The notes beneath the pieces are model-generated. The model saw only the letters and a program-made list of their open reading frames with translations. It was not told the origin of the DNA and did not search any database. The translations under genes and the position numbers were made by a program. From positions 1-64,000 of the forward strand of contig QVRM01005598.1 in the NCBI GenBank assembly GCA_003439945.1: a stretch of 64,000 nt of DNA. The letters are read 5' to 3'. Positions 23,068 through 34,757 of this stretch are shown in pieces. This DNA comes from Dermanyssus gallinae (Eukaryota; Arthropoda; Arachnida; Mesostigmata; Dermanyssidae). Positions within the stretch are counted from its first letter, which is position 1. Each line of letters opens with the position of its first letter.

Positions 23068-23082
23068 TAGGTGTCGCTTCGC

Positions 23083-23550
23083 AACGTTTGCAATTTTGCG
23101 CGCGAACGCTTTCGACGTACACATAGCACTTGACGACACTCGAGTTTATGCACGTAGTGGCGTTGGTATTGTCGTATGCGGCGACATTCGGCTTACCACC
23201 CGCTACACTAGCTATTCGGAAGTACGCAATTGGAAATCTCTTCGAAGAGTTTTTGCTAGTTAGGAAATGTAGTCTGGAACTCGGTGCTGATCAGAGGCGT
23301 CGACGGATAGTGGTTGCGTTTGCCGCAGAAACGGCAGGCTCTCACTCTCAATATTTACCATTGAGCGCTTACAAAACACGCCCTTACAATACGACAGTCG
23401 AAGAGTCGAGACTGTTATATATATATATATATTTTTTTTTTTACGTTGAATAATGTGCATGCAATTTTGGTTTAAAAAATGCATGTGACATTGGACTGCA
23501 GTCTGATATCAACTATATATGAGAAAAATAACTCATGACTATATATCTAA
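23083..23550. other. Unannotated sequence
   Basis: Short overlapping frames and a small (TA)n at about 23416-23432. No gene recognised. Confidence 0.35.
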
Positions 23551-23840
<290 letters not shown>

Positions 23841-24116
23841 CAATTAAATGAGGGGAATGGCTCAAAATGTGATAGCTCTTGGATTGGGTTTGTGTGCACG
23901 GCCGACTGGCGACCCGCCATACAGACGGACCGTTGGTGAGCTTTGACCACTCTGACGTGGCTCATTGTCTAACGAACGGTGCACCGTTTTTCTTGTTATC
24001 GCGTCCTGTCGCGGCTTTTCCCGGTGGCTACGCTGTCCACCTTAATCTTGAAAGCGCAAAGCCCGTTGCCGGTTTAGTTGATGCAAATCGTATCGTGAGA
24101 AGCCTCGTGACAGCAG
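23841..24116. other. Unannotated sequence
   Basis: A plus-strand frame starting at 23879 runs into the CAA/CAG repeat. Its non-repetitive part (about 75 codons) is not recognised. Confidence 0.3.
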
Positions 24117-24213
24117 CAATAATAATAACGACGACGACAACAACAGCAACAACAACAGAAACGACAGCAGCAGCAACAACAACAAAAAGACAGCAACAAC
24201 AACAGCAGCATTC
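24117..24213. repeat. CAA/CAG/ACG triplet repeat
   Basis: Compound triplet tract on the + strand. Confidence 0.85.
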
Positions 24214-24820
24214 ACGGCGATTTCACGACGCCCGAACAACAGCAAAGATAACCATAGATTCGATAGAGCGACAACTATAACAGCAATACAACAGGGTCCC
24301 TGGAGTGCGGACAGTAACACCCACGGACTGCAAAGCTTCTATCGTCCTTTCGGGACAGCGGCCGCGTTAGCAGCAATAACGCCTGTCACACGAACATACT
24401 TGTACTTCTCCGTGTTTGTGTGTTGTTTTTGTGCATCCACATATATACGTAGGTTGCATACGTCCGCGGCCAAGGCGAGGTCAGATAGCAAAGGTTGATG
24501 GAGACATTTCCTGCCTATTCAAACAGCATTAACAGAGACCAACCAGCTACGACATTGCAGTGAAGAGAAGCAGCCTGTGGAAGCAGGAGCAGTAGAGGCA
24601 GATAGATAAATGCTGTTGCAATGGTTATGATTCCGTCTGCCGTTTGTGTTGTTGTTGTTGTTGTTGTTTTTCCGTTGTTGACGTTGGCTGTGGATTGGCC
24701 CAATGCATTTCGTCTCCTGCAACCCGCTCCAGGTCTAATAACTTCAAATTGGATGAATATGGATCGATAGTTATTTTCTTATACCATGTTGTAACAGTTC
24801 ATCTACACCATTCTTCTTCT
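24214..24820. other. Unannotated sequence
   Basis: Contains (GTT)n at about 24647-24668. No gene recognised. Confidence 0.35.
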
Positions 24821-24960
24821 TATGGTATAGTATCGATGCACGACATCTCCTTACCATTTATGGTACAGTATTGATGCCTGACATCTCCTTACCGTCTTTG
24901 ACATAGCATTGATATGTGGCATTTTCTCATCGTCTATGGTATACTATTGACGGCTATGAC
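24821..24960. repeat. Diverged 38-bp minisatellite (about 3.7 units)
   Basis: Units begin at 24821, 24859, 24897 and 24935, each starting like TATGGTATAGTATCGATGC and ending like ACATCTCCTTACCATT. The third unit is the most diverged and the fourth is partial. Confidence 0.8.
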
Positions 24961-25143
24961 AACTTTAGTTTAACACAACGATAAAAATAACTCTTAAAAA
25001 TAAGCAAATATGTGCCTGATCTACGTGTAGGGACCCTCTCTTTGTTTAATTGGTAAAATTCATAACGTCTTGATACGAACGTATATGCCTGCGCAAGCGT
25101 GTCGCTCGCAGACACGGGCGATTGACTTTTCTGCAAAATTACC

Positions 25144-25262
25144 TTAATTTTGACAATTGTTGAAAATGTGTAATTATGGAAATTTTAAGTTCAGTGGGAA
25201 ATTGCCGAATTTAAATAAATGTGCCGTCCGGAGAAAACGGTTTCATAAAATTGTATATATAT
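25144..25262 (+). repeat. Dispersed repeat with (TA)n tail, copy 1
   Basis: Similar to 36212-36335 in the same orientation. Shared blocks include CAATTGTTGAAAATGTGTA and GAAAACGGT, and both run into a (TA)n array. Confidence 0.7.
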
Positions 25263-25491
25263 ATATATTTAGTTTTAGAACAAAAGTTTTTGCCGGTATC
25301 GCCGGTTCGATCGCTGCTGTTTACCGAATTCAAGCGATGTTTATTGAGAATAAATAATAAATCATGCCGCGGTCATATTACTGTCGGGGAAACCCTCTCA
25401 TATTTTAATATGTCGGCATACGCTGTGCCTGATACAAGAAAGACAGCGTAAGCCGCGACGTGTGCATTTAGGTATATATGTGAAACAAATA

Positions 25492-25492
<1 letters not shown>
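25263..25492. other. Unannotated sequence
   Basis: No feature recognised between the dispersed repeat and the TA array. Confidence 0.3.

Positions 25493-25552
<60 letters not shown>
25493..25552. repeat. (TA)n microsatellite
   Basis: About 60 bp of pure TA. Confidence 0.95.
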
Positions 25553-25556
<4 letters not shown>

Positions 25557-26029
25557 TCAAAACAGTCGTAAACGGTTATGTATTATTGCGATTGCTATTA
25601 CTATTGTTGTAAATGTCTCTTTTCGCCCTAGTTTTTCCCTGTCACTTGTAGTCGATCTGGCCGTAATTTTCCGGCTGCGGCTAGTAGAATCATCTGTGAA
25701 CGATAGGTCAAAAGTAATCATACATTGCGTTCGTACAGTATCGCGTCTGTACCTGAATTTGTAGACTCTCGCGCCAGCGAAGGACCAATTTTTGCAACAT
25801 TTTATTCGCAAATTATCATTTCTACGTCTATACTAAACGAAACAAAGTACAGATATCACGCTCGTATCCGTGACAATGTTCAAGGGTCAAGCATTCTTTT
25901 TTTTCTGCGGCAGCCCGAGGAAGAAATCAAATGAATGATAGTTGCAAAAGATTGTTGGCGACGATTGTTGCGTTCTAAGAGAGCGGTCGTATGCAGGGGT
26001 TTATGAAAGTTTTAGCCATACTTGAGGGG

Positions 26030-26640
26030 CATCTCATCACTTGTTGAAATAAGCATCTATCCCAATGGAATATCTGATTTAGAAGTGACAGTGAAACTAC
26101 TCAAATGTGTTATATGATTTTGGCGGACATAGTTTCACAAAATGTGCGATTGCAAGAGATTTTGTTCGATAGAGAGACCGACATCAAGCGTGCTCAGAAC
26201 AAAATTTTGTTCCGTCTGAAAGACATCCAACTAGCGCAAGAAAGATAGATCGGGGAAACCGTAATCATATCCGAAATTAAGCCACTATCGATATGTTACC
26301 AAACGGATGCCTATAAAATGCGCATACCAGCGGTATCGGTGTTTTATGGGCGTAATGGTAAAATCTTAAGGCATTGAATGCGGAAGCATACAAATGAGAC
26401 GTAAGAAAATTCCGACTTTTGCGAACGCATTCAATCTTACTTTTTTCTTCCGCTATCAAGTCTAGTATTTATAGAAAAATCACAATTTTTCTGTCGCTAG
26501 TCAAGTCTAGTTTTTCTATAGAACAACTAAATCTTTTGCAATTGCACATTTTGTAAAACGATGCTTAGTGAGCCACATCGAGATCACACGTTTTACTAAT
26601 TTCACTGTCACTTCTAAACAAGCTGTTTCTAATTCGTATA
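26030..26640. mobile_element. Decayed inverted-repeat (MITE-like) element
   Basis: The left portion (about 26050-26165) and the complement of the right portion (about 26515-26632) share TTTAGAAGTGACAGTGAAA and CACAAAATGTGCGATTGCAA blocks in the same order, giving imperfect inverted repeats of about 100 bp. CCAATGGAA followed by the GTGACAGTGAAA block also matches the 47.95 kb element, so both likely belong to one family. Termini are not preserved. Confidence 0.65.
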
Positions 26641-29143
26641 CACAATTCAGCCGCGTTAACACCCAAGCAGGAAACACAATTACTGGTATCTTCGGTACAA
26701 GACATCTTATGAGACCGCCGACTAGGCATGTGTGCTAGAATGGATTCCAGCAGATTTGTTTGCGATAGTTAGTTACCACGAACTCTTTTTGCTCTGTTGG
26801 AACGCTGTTAAGCAACATTTTCTCGACAGGTTTAGCAGCGCGAATACCGTCGTGTAATCACGCGTCTATCCTTATTATTTCCGTCCGTCTCGCTCACCCG
26901 GATCCAATCTGAGTTTACTCTCGAACAAAGAGCGCGGTTCTATTTTCCGCCCCAAGCAAACTCTCTAAATTAGAAGAAATTGCACCCGCGTCAGTCGCCC
27001 ATATAGGCAGATATCAAATATGTGTTTTCCCAAGCCGCTTCTTGCAATTAAGGCAAAACATAAAACGCAGCTGCCTGGTGAGGGTCGTGGATACCACATT
27101 GGGTCGAATGCTTCGGTTAACAAGTTCTGCTTTCCTCCTCAAGTATGGCTTGAGTTTTCATAGACACCCGGTGTACACATATATACACATTTATGCGTAA
27201 ACCAGAATTATCCTAACAATAACGCTGTTTGCTCAAGACCCATTTGGTTTACGGTAGTTTCTGCACCGTTTTTCTTCTGTTCGTGTCTTCCACAGGAGGT
27301 TTTTGCAGGATTGTTGCCCTATGGAGGGCCTTAGAGTCACGGTACTGGCTCGTGACCTCTCAACACGACAATAGCGTGGAGCAACCACGCTATTCCCGCA
27401 TATCCACGTTTGGGAAAAAACTCAGCGAAGCTCAGTGATTGAAGCCAGTATATCAGTAGTGTCGCATCTGTGCGTTTCCTTCATTGCGTACGCGCAGCAT
27501 ACAACTGCAACAACACCGACACCGGAAAGAAATCGACAAAGCAGCAGGACGTCCAATGGATTACTCGGCGTGTTGGGGTTGGGTACAGTCGCTCGACTTG
27601 GGTCGTGTGTCCTCACTCAACTGGAGCCGGCGCATCGAGTTTCTTCAGAACACGCTCGCATGCGATAGCCCTAAGTAAGTACCCATCGTTGATAGCTATG
27701 GCCTGTCAGTGGTTGATGATGTTTCTACAATAGGTACGATAGGTAAAACGCAAGGATCAGGTCGGCTATTAAGTCGTCAGCAGCGTTAACATTTTTGTTT
27801 ACTTAATTGAGGGTGGATGGTAATGCACTATCTCTTTTTATTGAGACATCTGTGCTCCCCGTTTTTTGTTTTCGATCGTGGTCGATTTTTAGCCCACTCC
27901 AGCATTCACCTTGTTTAAATTGGACACCACGAAAACCAATTTAGGAGTGGCCGGTTTGGATCTCCAACCCAGGCCTCCCGAATGCAAGGCAAAGGCTTTT
28001 TTTTGCCAGTAAGCCATCTTGCTCGGTTACTTAACACCAGGACGATGGTTGTCGTCAGGTGATTATATAAGGTGTCAATAGAAAATGGCCTGCCTTCAAT
28101 GTTGTTACAAGAAGACATAGACAAACACTCATATTCCTAGGCGACTCGTTACCTGCATCAAGAGTTTGAGACCAGATTTCATACACAAGGGCGGGCAGTA
28201 CGTGCGATCTTTGTGGATCACAGCCTTAGTCTTTACTGGCCTCCGTGTATCGCGCTCCAGCGGCAGCATTTCAGGTCAATTTTGAATAATTGGCGTGACA
28301 ACAAATTTTCTCCCCCGTGTTTCTAACCCTTGATCAGGCCTACTGTCGTTTCCGTTGTTAGTCAGCTTTTTGTAAAACCAAATCATATATATGTATTTTT
28401 TTGTATTCGGTAAATATTGTAGCTTTCACCTTCACCCTTACGGCGACCTTTCCGACGAGAGACTTCCCGAGCGAAACTTTGAATCGGATGTGCCTTCTTA
28501 TAAATACTTTACTACTCCAGAAAAACGGCACCTACGAAGGCCAATCCGTTTCAAGTTCTGCTTTTCCACGCTCAGAAAAGGCCAAATGCAACTACTTCCC
28601 CCGCAAATATTTGTCTGTGGGTGTGAAATTGTGTGCGGTCGTACCGCAATGCGGTGTCTTGACTGCTTTCGCAGTGGAGAATTTGATCTGACTGATCGGT
28701 GACAGGTAGGTGGGCGTTCCACCTGTCTGATGTAATTTCTCCTGTAAACTGTAATTCACTTTTCACATTTGATGATATTGTATACGCGGCGATCCAATTG
28801 CATGGATCAGTTGATTCGCATTTGACTGGCCGTGGCTACGTGAGACATGTATGAGTACTACATAGGCTCACCGAAAAAAAAAATGTACCACACCTGGTGA
28901 AAATGGACGACGTGATGTAATATGACCTTCTGCAAAACGAGATTACGAATAATGGCAGTGAAATGTACTGCCGTTAGCACCTTTTAGAGCTGGATGGGGG
29001 GGGGGATGATCAAAAGCTTCTTTACCATATTTCTGCTTCAAAGATATGTAATTTCTAGGTGGGTGGAGTTTTCTTATTAAGAGCGTTGAACTAAGAGATG
29101 GATTTTAACTTTACCTGGAAAAATCGACAGAACGTTCTAATAA

Positions 29144-29145
<2 letters not shown>
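26641..29145. other. Unannotated 2.5 kb
   Basis: Nothing firmly recognised. CCCTAAGTAAGTACCC near 27670 is a strong 5' splice consensus at the end of a stretch open in several frames (27435-27678). Two overlapping plus-strand frames at 28391-28702 look non-repetitive but unrecognised. Exons of an unidentified gene cannot be excluded. Confidence 0.3.

Positions 29146-29200
<55 letters not shown>
29146..29200. repeat. (TA)n microsatellite
   Basis: About 55 bp of pure TA. Confidence 0.95.
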
Positions 29201-29204
<4 letters not shown>

Positions 29205-29223
29205 CACTTAGATATATATACAT

Positions 29224-29292
29224 TGTAACGTGCTGAGGGAGGCCCTCGTTGAGCACTTGACACTTAACGGCCGTCGTTAAGTGTCCATTACA
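29224..29292. other. Possible LTR-like fragment
   Basis: The segment starts TGTAACG and ends ATTACA and contains two short inverted repeats (one is CACTTAACGGCCGTCGTTAAGTG). TGT...ACA ends are typical of LTRs, but 69 bp is too short for a functional one and no second copy was found. Confidence 0.2.
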
Positions 29293-29474
29293 ATTGGGAC
29301 TAGTGGTGTGGATGATAACAACTAACCACACAATATCAGCAGACTGATAAAAGGTAGTCGGTCAATGGAGAATGACAGACACGACTGAGGCGGTCTGCTG
29401 TCCTTGCAGTTAAACGGACATATATTTTAAACGGTAATTAAGCAAATGCAAGGCTTAGAGAACGGGGTGAAGAA

Positions 29475-29537
29475 TGAAGGTGTGGCGAGTCTCGCGTTCT
29501 TTGTATATATATATATACAAAGAACGCGAGCCACACC

Positions 29538-29572
<35 letters not shown>

Positions 29573-29600
29573 ATATATGAAGGTGTGGCGCTCGTTCGCG
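29475..29600. repeat. Fold-back element with (TA)n core and third arm
   Basis: TGAAGGTGTGGCGAGTCTCG (29475 on) is inverted at about 29509-29541 across a short TATATATATATA core. A (TA)n array of about 38 bp follows, then a third arm copy in the original orientation (29578-29600, TGAAGGTGTGGCGCTCGTTC). Confidence 0.88.
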
Positions 29601-30479
29601 CTCCCGCAACTCAAATAGTCTAAGGGTTTCATACGTGTTGTTTCGTTACGTGAATAGGCGGAAAGTGTAGAGCAGTGTGAGAGGCATGTAGGGAAGATGA
29701 GTTCACCTCATAACTTGTCTAAGCGTGAAATCACTGACCGTCCAGTTCAGGCGTAACTCTGTTGAATGGTTTACGAGAAGGGAGAGCGCCTTTTTGATTT
29801 TGGGCACGCCATTAGTAACATGGTGGTGTCTGAAACTGCACTCAGGAGGCGCGCATGTGCACAAAACTTTCGATAGGGTGACGTAAACATTCGTAGACAA
29901 CAGCAGTTCAGACGAGAACCAGCGTATTCAACGTCGTATGCCCGATGGCAGACAACAGCAGTTCCAAGTGCGCCAAGTGCAGTAGGGTGAGCACTCATAG
30001 ACCACGACTAGATACACCGTGAGCCCAGAGGGTGAGCAGCGGGGACTGTACACGGGGTAGCCACATGGACGACCAGGAGGAGCAAGTCTCTAAGCGAGCA
30101 CTTGTATCCATTCGACTGCCCAAAGAGGCAATTAACATAGACGACACGCGACCTCTTGATAAGGGTCTAGACGTGGTCAAACGGCACTGAAACGCAACTG
30201 ACCCACTGCCCTGCTATATGTATAACCAACGAAGAGGCCAAAACGGAACAAGAAACAGCCTTGAGATTCTAGCACGAAAAAAGAACTGAGGCTTGCAGTC
30301 ACAACGGGAACGCGTGGAAGGAAAGGCAACCCTGACCAAAACAAAGGGAAGAGAGAGGTCAGCAGGACCATCCTTATCAAGAAGAATGGGGGCGGGTGCC
30401 TTATTCGCCGACGCTCTGCGAAAAAATACCACAGAATCCAGGTTACGAAGCATCGTCAGGTGATGAACAACGATATGCG
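29601..30479. other. Unannotated; likely 5' part of the R1-like element
   Basis: From about 30060 onward the plus-strand frames have a polar, charged composition like a LINE ORF1, but stops and frameshifts prevent a confident boundary. Confidence 0.3.
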
Positions 30480-32110
30480 CATTGTCTTCAAGGAGAAGAA
30501 GGCAGAAAGGACAGACGTTCCTTGAGGCTTTCGTGAGAGGGAACTTCAAGGCTACACTGGGTGCCGCTATCCAAAAGAAGCTGGTTATAAAGCATCTCCT
30601 AGAGGGTACATCCAAATCAGAGATAGTCAAGTCGCTTGATTTACTTTCGGGGGCACTTACAAATTGGGCGAGCCGCACAAGGCACACGCTGAAAGATTGG
30701 ACACAGAACCACAGGCTGCAGGAATGAAACCGTGCAAGAAAAAGATGCCATAAATGTGGCGTTTTAGGGCACATTGGTAAAGGCTGCTTAGCAAAGGCTT
30801 CGTGTTATAATTGCGAAGAGCCGGGGCGTGCAGCTAACTCGTCAGCTTGCCCTAAGTACAAGACGGGCATTTGTACCGCGTTCAACTGAGGTACAACGGA
30901 TTGCAGGGCACAGAGTAAAAGTATTGGCTTGCCAACTGATGGCAACCCTGAGGAAAGGGGCGACTGCCCAGCATGGTCCTCTGGCCGTAACCACCTCCGG
31001 AGAGAAAGATCGGGGAGCGTTCAAAGAAGTATATTAGATCACAAAAGAAGATTCCGACGAAGAGAGGCCTGATGTCTCTTTTATCGGTACAACCGGCCCC
31101 GCAGGTCTTCACCGGCAATGAAATTTAGTGCGATCCAGGTAATTTGCAACCGCAGGACAGTCCATACCCCTCTGAAGGATATTGCCTCCAATAGAGGGGC
31201 GGGGCTAGTCTTACTCAGCTAACCTAACGTTGCAACCGTTATTAGCAAGGGCTGGGTATGCAATGACAAAACATACACCTGCGTTGTAAACACATCAAAC
31301 AGATCTGCAAGGTATGGTAAGGGCGCGGGTTTTACTTGTATAGATTATAGGGACACCGAGCGGTTCTTTTTTTCCCGTCTCTCCCGGAGTTCGGCAGAGC
31401 CATTGAGGCACTCAAGGTACCCTCAGAAGCTACATCAGTTATCACCATCTCCGAAATTCTGGCAGCGGCGGAGAGAATCAAATTGTGTAAAGCCCCTGGC
31501 CCGGACGGCATTCCAGAAACAGCAGAAACCTATCTTCCCAACACAAGGTAGTTTCTAAAGCCGATACTATTTGCTCAGCTACGGGCCGCTGCTCTGAAAC
31601 CTAGCATACGGTGGAGCGCTCGGACTTCACCGTATGCTAGGTTTCAGAGCAGAAACCCTGCCTCCTGGAACTGAACTCATTAAGTACGCTGATAACCTCG
31701 CGGCTCCAGTAAGGGCCAGGCTCGCGGCAAAACTAGAGTTACGGGCAAACAAAGCACTTACCGAGATTTCTTTCTAGATGGAAACTAGCGACTTAAGGCT
31801 ACCAGCCAAAAGCGAAGGTATTCTTCTGATTGACAAGAAAAACATGCTCACCCATTCGGCTATTGTTAGACGACATCGAGATAAATATTGTAAAAGCAGC
31901 AAAATGTCTTGGACTTCACAAAAACATTTCTCGATTGGGTCGAGGTTCTGCGGTCGATTCTGTGGTGTCAGCGAAGGGCGAATTGACTTTACTCTGTCAA
32001 GACCACAAGAAAGCCGTTTGTCGTTCCCTACTCAAAATCCTCCTGACATCAATGCCAGTTGTAAGGACAGCAGATCCTCTTTCTGGCAAGGATCCAGATA
32101 GAGTCTAGTT
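30480..32110 (+). mobile_element. R1-like LINE with internal deletions
   Basis: Order of recognisable parts on the + strand: an ORF1 tail with a zinc knuckle CHKCGVLGHIGKGC (C-x2-C-x4-H-x4-C, about 30749-30790) and a second knuckle that lost its His; the start of an AP-type endonuclease (MKFSAIQVICNRR at about 31118, then GKGAGFTCIDY); the RT entry CKAPGPDGIP (about 31480-31515); and the catalytic box IKYADNLA (about 31680-31705), where YADD has become YADN. LEALTEIS-like and DLRLPAKSEGILL blocks follow. Most of the endonuclease and half the RT are missing, so the element is dead. The layout matches R1/TRAS-type elements. Confidence 0.82.
31589..31652. repeat. 25-bp inverted duplication inside the RT remnant
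   Basis: 31589-31613 and 31628-31652 are perfect inverted complements with a 14-nt spacer. The left arm is the normal RT coding sequence for the GPLL-x-NLAY motif; the right arm interrupts the frame and looks like a templated inverted insertion. Confidence 0.95.
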
Positions 32111-32427
32111 TTATTGGGGGCCGTAGAGAGTAGAAACTGAAACGTAATGCCAGTGTACGATATCCCAGCCATATTTTAGAGTATAATCATTGTTGCACCT
32201 CTAGAAATATTTATACGAACATTGGTCATTTGGTTATGTTAACTTTTACATCCTTGCCTGTGATTTAGATACTTCCGGCGTGAGTGGAATCAAAGGTCGC
32301 GGGAAAATACGGACTTTGCTATCGTATCCAAAGCAAGAGGTCGGAGCTACAAGCAATGGAGCCATTGCCACAAACATGTCCTCGAGGTACGTCGCCACTG
32401 TGTTATTGTAGCCTTATAGTGCCTTTC

Positions 32428-32477
<50 letters not shown>

Positions 32478-32690
32478 TTTATTAAATTCAATGTATTCTG
32501 TATATATGTCTAATCAATGTTATGTTTAATATGTTTACGGTATACAAATGAAAATGAACACCTAGGCAATGGTGAAAAACATTTCTCGATTGGGTCGAGG
32601 TTCTGCGGTCGAGTTGGATCTAGACGGCGACATAGTGGAAAACCTGCTACGAATTCTCTACACTAGACGGTAAGAACATATATACGGAGG
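32111..32690. other. Unannotated; (TA)n and short retroelement duplicate
   Basis: (TA)n at about 32431-32478. At 32575-32612 a 38-nt block is identical to 31920-31957 in the R1-like element, then sequence diverges. Confidence 0.5.
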
Positions 32691-33640
32691 CAGATAGAAA
32701 AGTTCTGCTACATAGTTATAAAGGAGAAATATTTACTTAACCTTTCAAAGTGTTTTTATTCCGTTCAAAATAGCTTCTGTCCGCTGTAGTGCACTTGTGC
32801 CACCCTCTTTCCCACTTTCGAAACACTTCTTACGAATTGTTTGGAATCGAGTTGAGTTGTTCGAGCGATGTTTTCTTTATCGTCATTATTATTAACATTA
32901 TTATTCAATAACACATTATTGAAATTTTGTCGTTTATTTTTTGTATATGTGGGATCAGGAAAAGTCACACGGAATCAGGTCCGGCAAATATGGAGGTCGC
33001 AGACATTTTTAGAAATTGAATTTTTTTATCAAATAATCCGAAATCAGTAACAACGTGTGCGCCGATGCGTTGTGCTGGTGCAGGATATAAGAATTGTTGA
33101 GCCTACAGTCCAGGGTCGAATGTTATGGCTCATTGTTCATAAAATTTCGAGGTAGTATTCTTATTAACATTAGAACCAGGTGGCAAAAATCGTGGAACTG
33201 ATTCCCTTGTAGTGGCAAAAAACAATACAAAAATCTTGGTGTTGGATCTGCTCTTTCTGAAATCCGTCGATTGACTTTTTCCTTGAAAGTATCACTGGGA
33301 GGATTGGGCTTTGGTCTCGATGCCGTTGCCATATACTTATGACCGTAATCCGCCAAAAAATGAAATTCCGATCTGTCCCAATGAGCGTCAATTTGCTGGT
33401 AATTTAACATTTTTAGAACGAACTTCGCTGCCAGTCTTCTGACGTAAATACCAGGCAAGACCGTTACAACTGATCCATAAGATATCCCTGATAGTAATTT
33501 GTTGATTGTCGAGTGCAATATCACGGGCTTTGTCAACTGTTTTTCTATTATTGACGTCGGGAGTCTTCCCGAACAGGGGCTATTTTCGGTGTCTTCACAT
33601 CCATGTCGAAATCGACCGTATCACATATACACATGTTTCG
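32690..33640 (-). mobile_element. Second, highly decayed mariner-type transposon
   Basis: Minus-strand similarity to a mariner transposase different from the one at 16.3 kb. GISYGSVVTVL and RRLAAKFVLKMLN (about 33490-33405) are the end of the DNA-binding half. HVVTDFGLFDKKIQFLK (about 33060-33010) matches the region between the second and third catalytic Asp, where DNAPAH has decayed to PAPAQR. EVFRKWERGWHKC and SYFE (about 32825-32760) are the conserved C-terminus. Many frameshifts; no ITRs found. Confidence 0.75.
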
Positions 33641-33943
33641 GGACATGCTTGACTGTCACAATCAGTTCTTATATTTCCACCGCTTTACAACTCTTGATTT
33701 GGATTTTAATACATGTCTTGGTGCAAATTCGTTGCTCCTCTATTTTCGGCTTTTAAAAAACGGAATGTGGCAAGTGGCAATTGACATAGGCACTCTCGAA
33801 TCTCTTCCACTTTTACTCTAACTCAGAAGATTATATTTATTACCAGATATTGAAATATTATTTCGGGCAATCAATAGTCACAAGAGACACGTTCGCATAG
33901 CAAAGTGTTCTATTGGGAAACCTACTTTTTATATATTATATTT
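33641..33943. other. Unannotated sequence
   Basis: No feature recognised. Confidence 0.3.
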
Positions 33944-34034
33944 AGGTGGTTTCGGAAATGCTTGACGCATATGAGTTTTCGACGGATAGCAGCAGCTAGC
34001 GTGGAGCTTTCAAACCTACTAAACCCAAATTTCT
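33944..34034. repeat. Dispersed repeat, copy 1 (pair with 41.9 kb)
   Basis: Diverged similarity to 41931-42024: AGGNGGNTTNGGNANTGCTTGA, GCAGCTAGCGTG and CCNACTAAACC blocks in order, each preceded by an AT-rich run. Confidence 0.5.
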
Positions 34035-34586
34035 CCCAATCATCTCCGGAATTGTATTGCTTTGCCTCGAAATATTCTGTTTCTAGCAGGACTATAAGTG
34101 CACAAGCCAAACTGAATTATCTACATATACAAACATTTTTATATGTACGTTCTGAGTCGATCGAATTTGTGTTATTATTTACTGCCTTTAGTCACCAATC
34201 CGAATCCTACGCAAAATTGTTGTGCTGAACATGTAATGTAATTTATCGCATTATTTAGTGTTGTATATATCTTATAACACCTATATATGCAATGCATGTT
34301 CGTGTCAAACGTACCGAGTTTATGGCTTGGGTCGCACTCCTTAGACTTAGACGGCCGTTTCAACCGTTATAGTGTTTGTGTTATTCTGATTATGTTATAG
34401 ATTGTTTGAGTCACCCTTCCGCATAGTATTGTCAGTGCCCTTTTGTTAATTGTGTGGCTTTTTCGTTGTTGATTTTGGGTTTATTCTTGATTTTCGTCGT
34501 TTGGGGCTGCCCTAATATCGGCTGGGCATAAAGGTATGTATCCGTTGAGTCGATCACAAAAAACCATCACCGGCTTATTCATTTAG
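34035..34586. other. Probable upstream intron of the BTB gene
   Basis: A good donor (AAAG/GTATGT at 34534) precedes the first recognised exon by 53 bp, but the short open stretch before it has no acceptor. The exon or exons coding for the first BTB core were not located. Confidence 0.3.
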
Positions 34587-34704
34587 TCGATGACCTGAGC
34601 CTCGTACCTGATCGCGTCCGGGCCGTGCGGAATTATCTTCGAGCAGAATTTCACCGTTTCGCCTCTGACCCATCCTTCCTTCAACTCAAGGAAGCTGAGG
34701 TTTG

Positions 34705-34757
<53 letters not shown>

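Noticed and set aside
29224..29292. Full LTR retrotransposon
   Set aside because: TGT...ACA ends exist, but the segment is only 69 bp and no gag-pol or second LTR is nearby.
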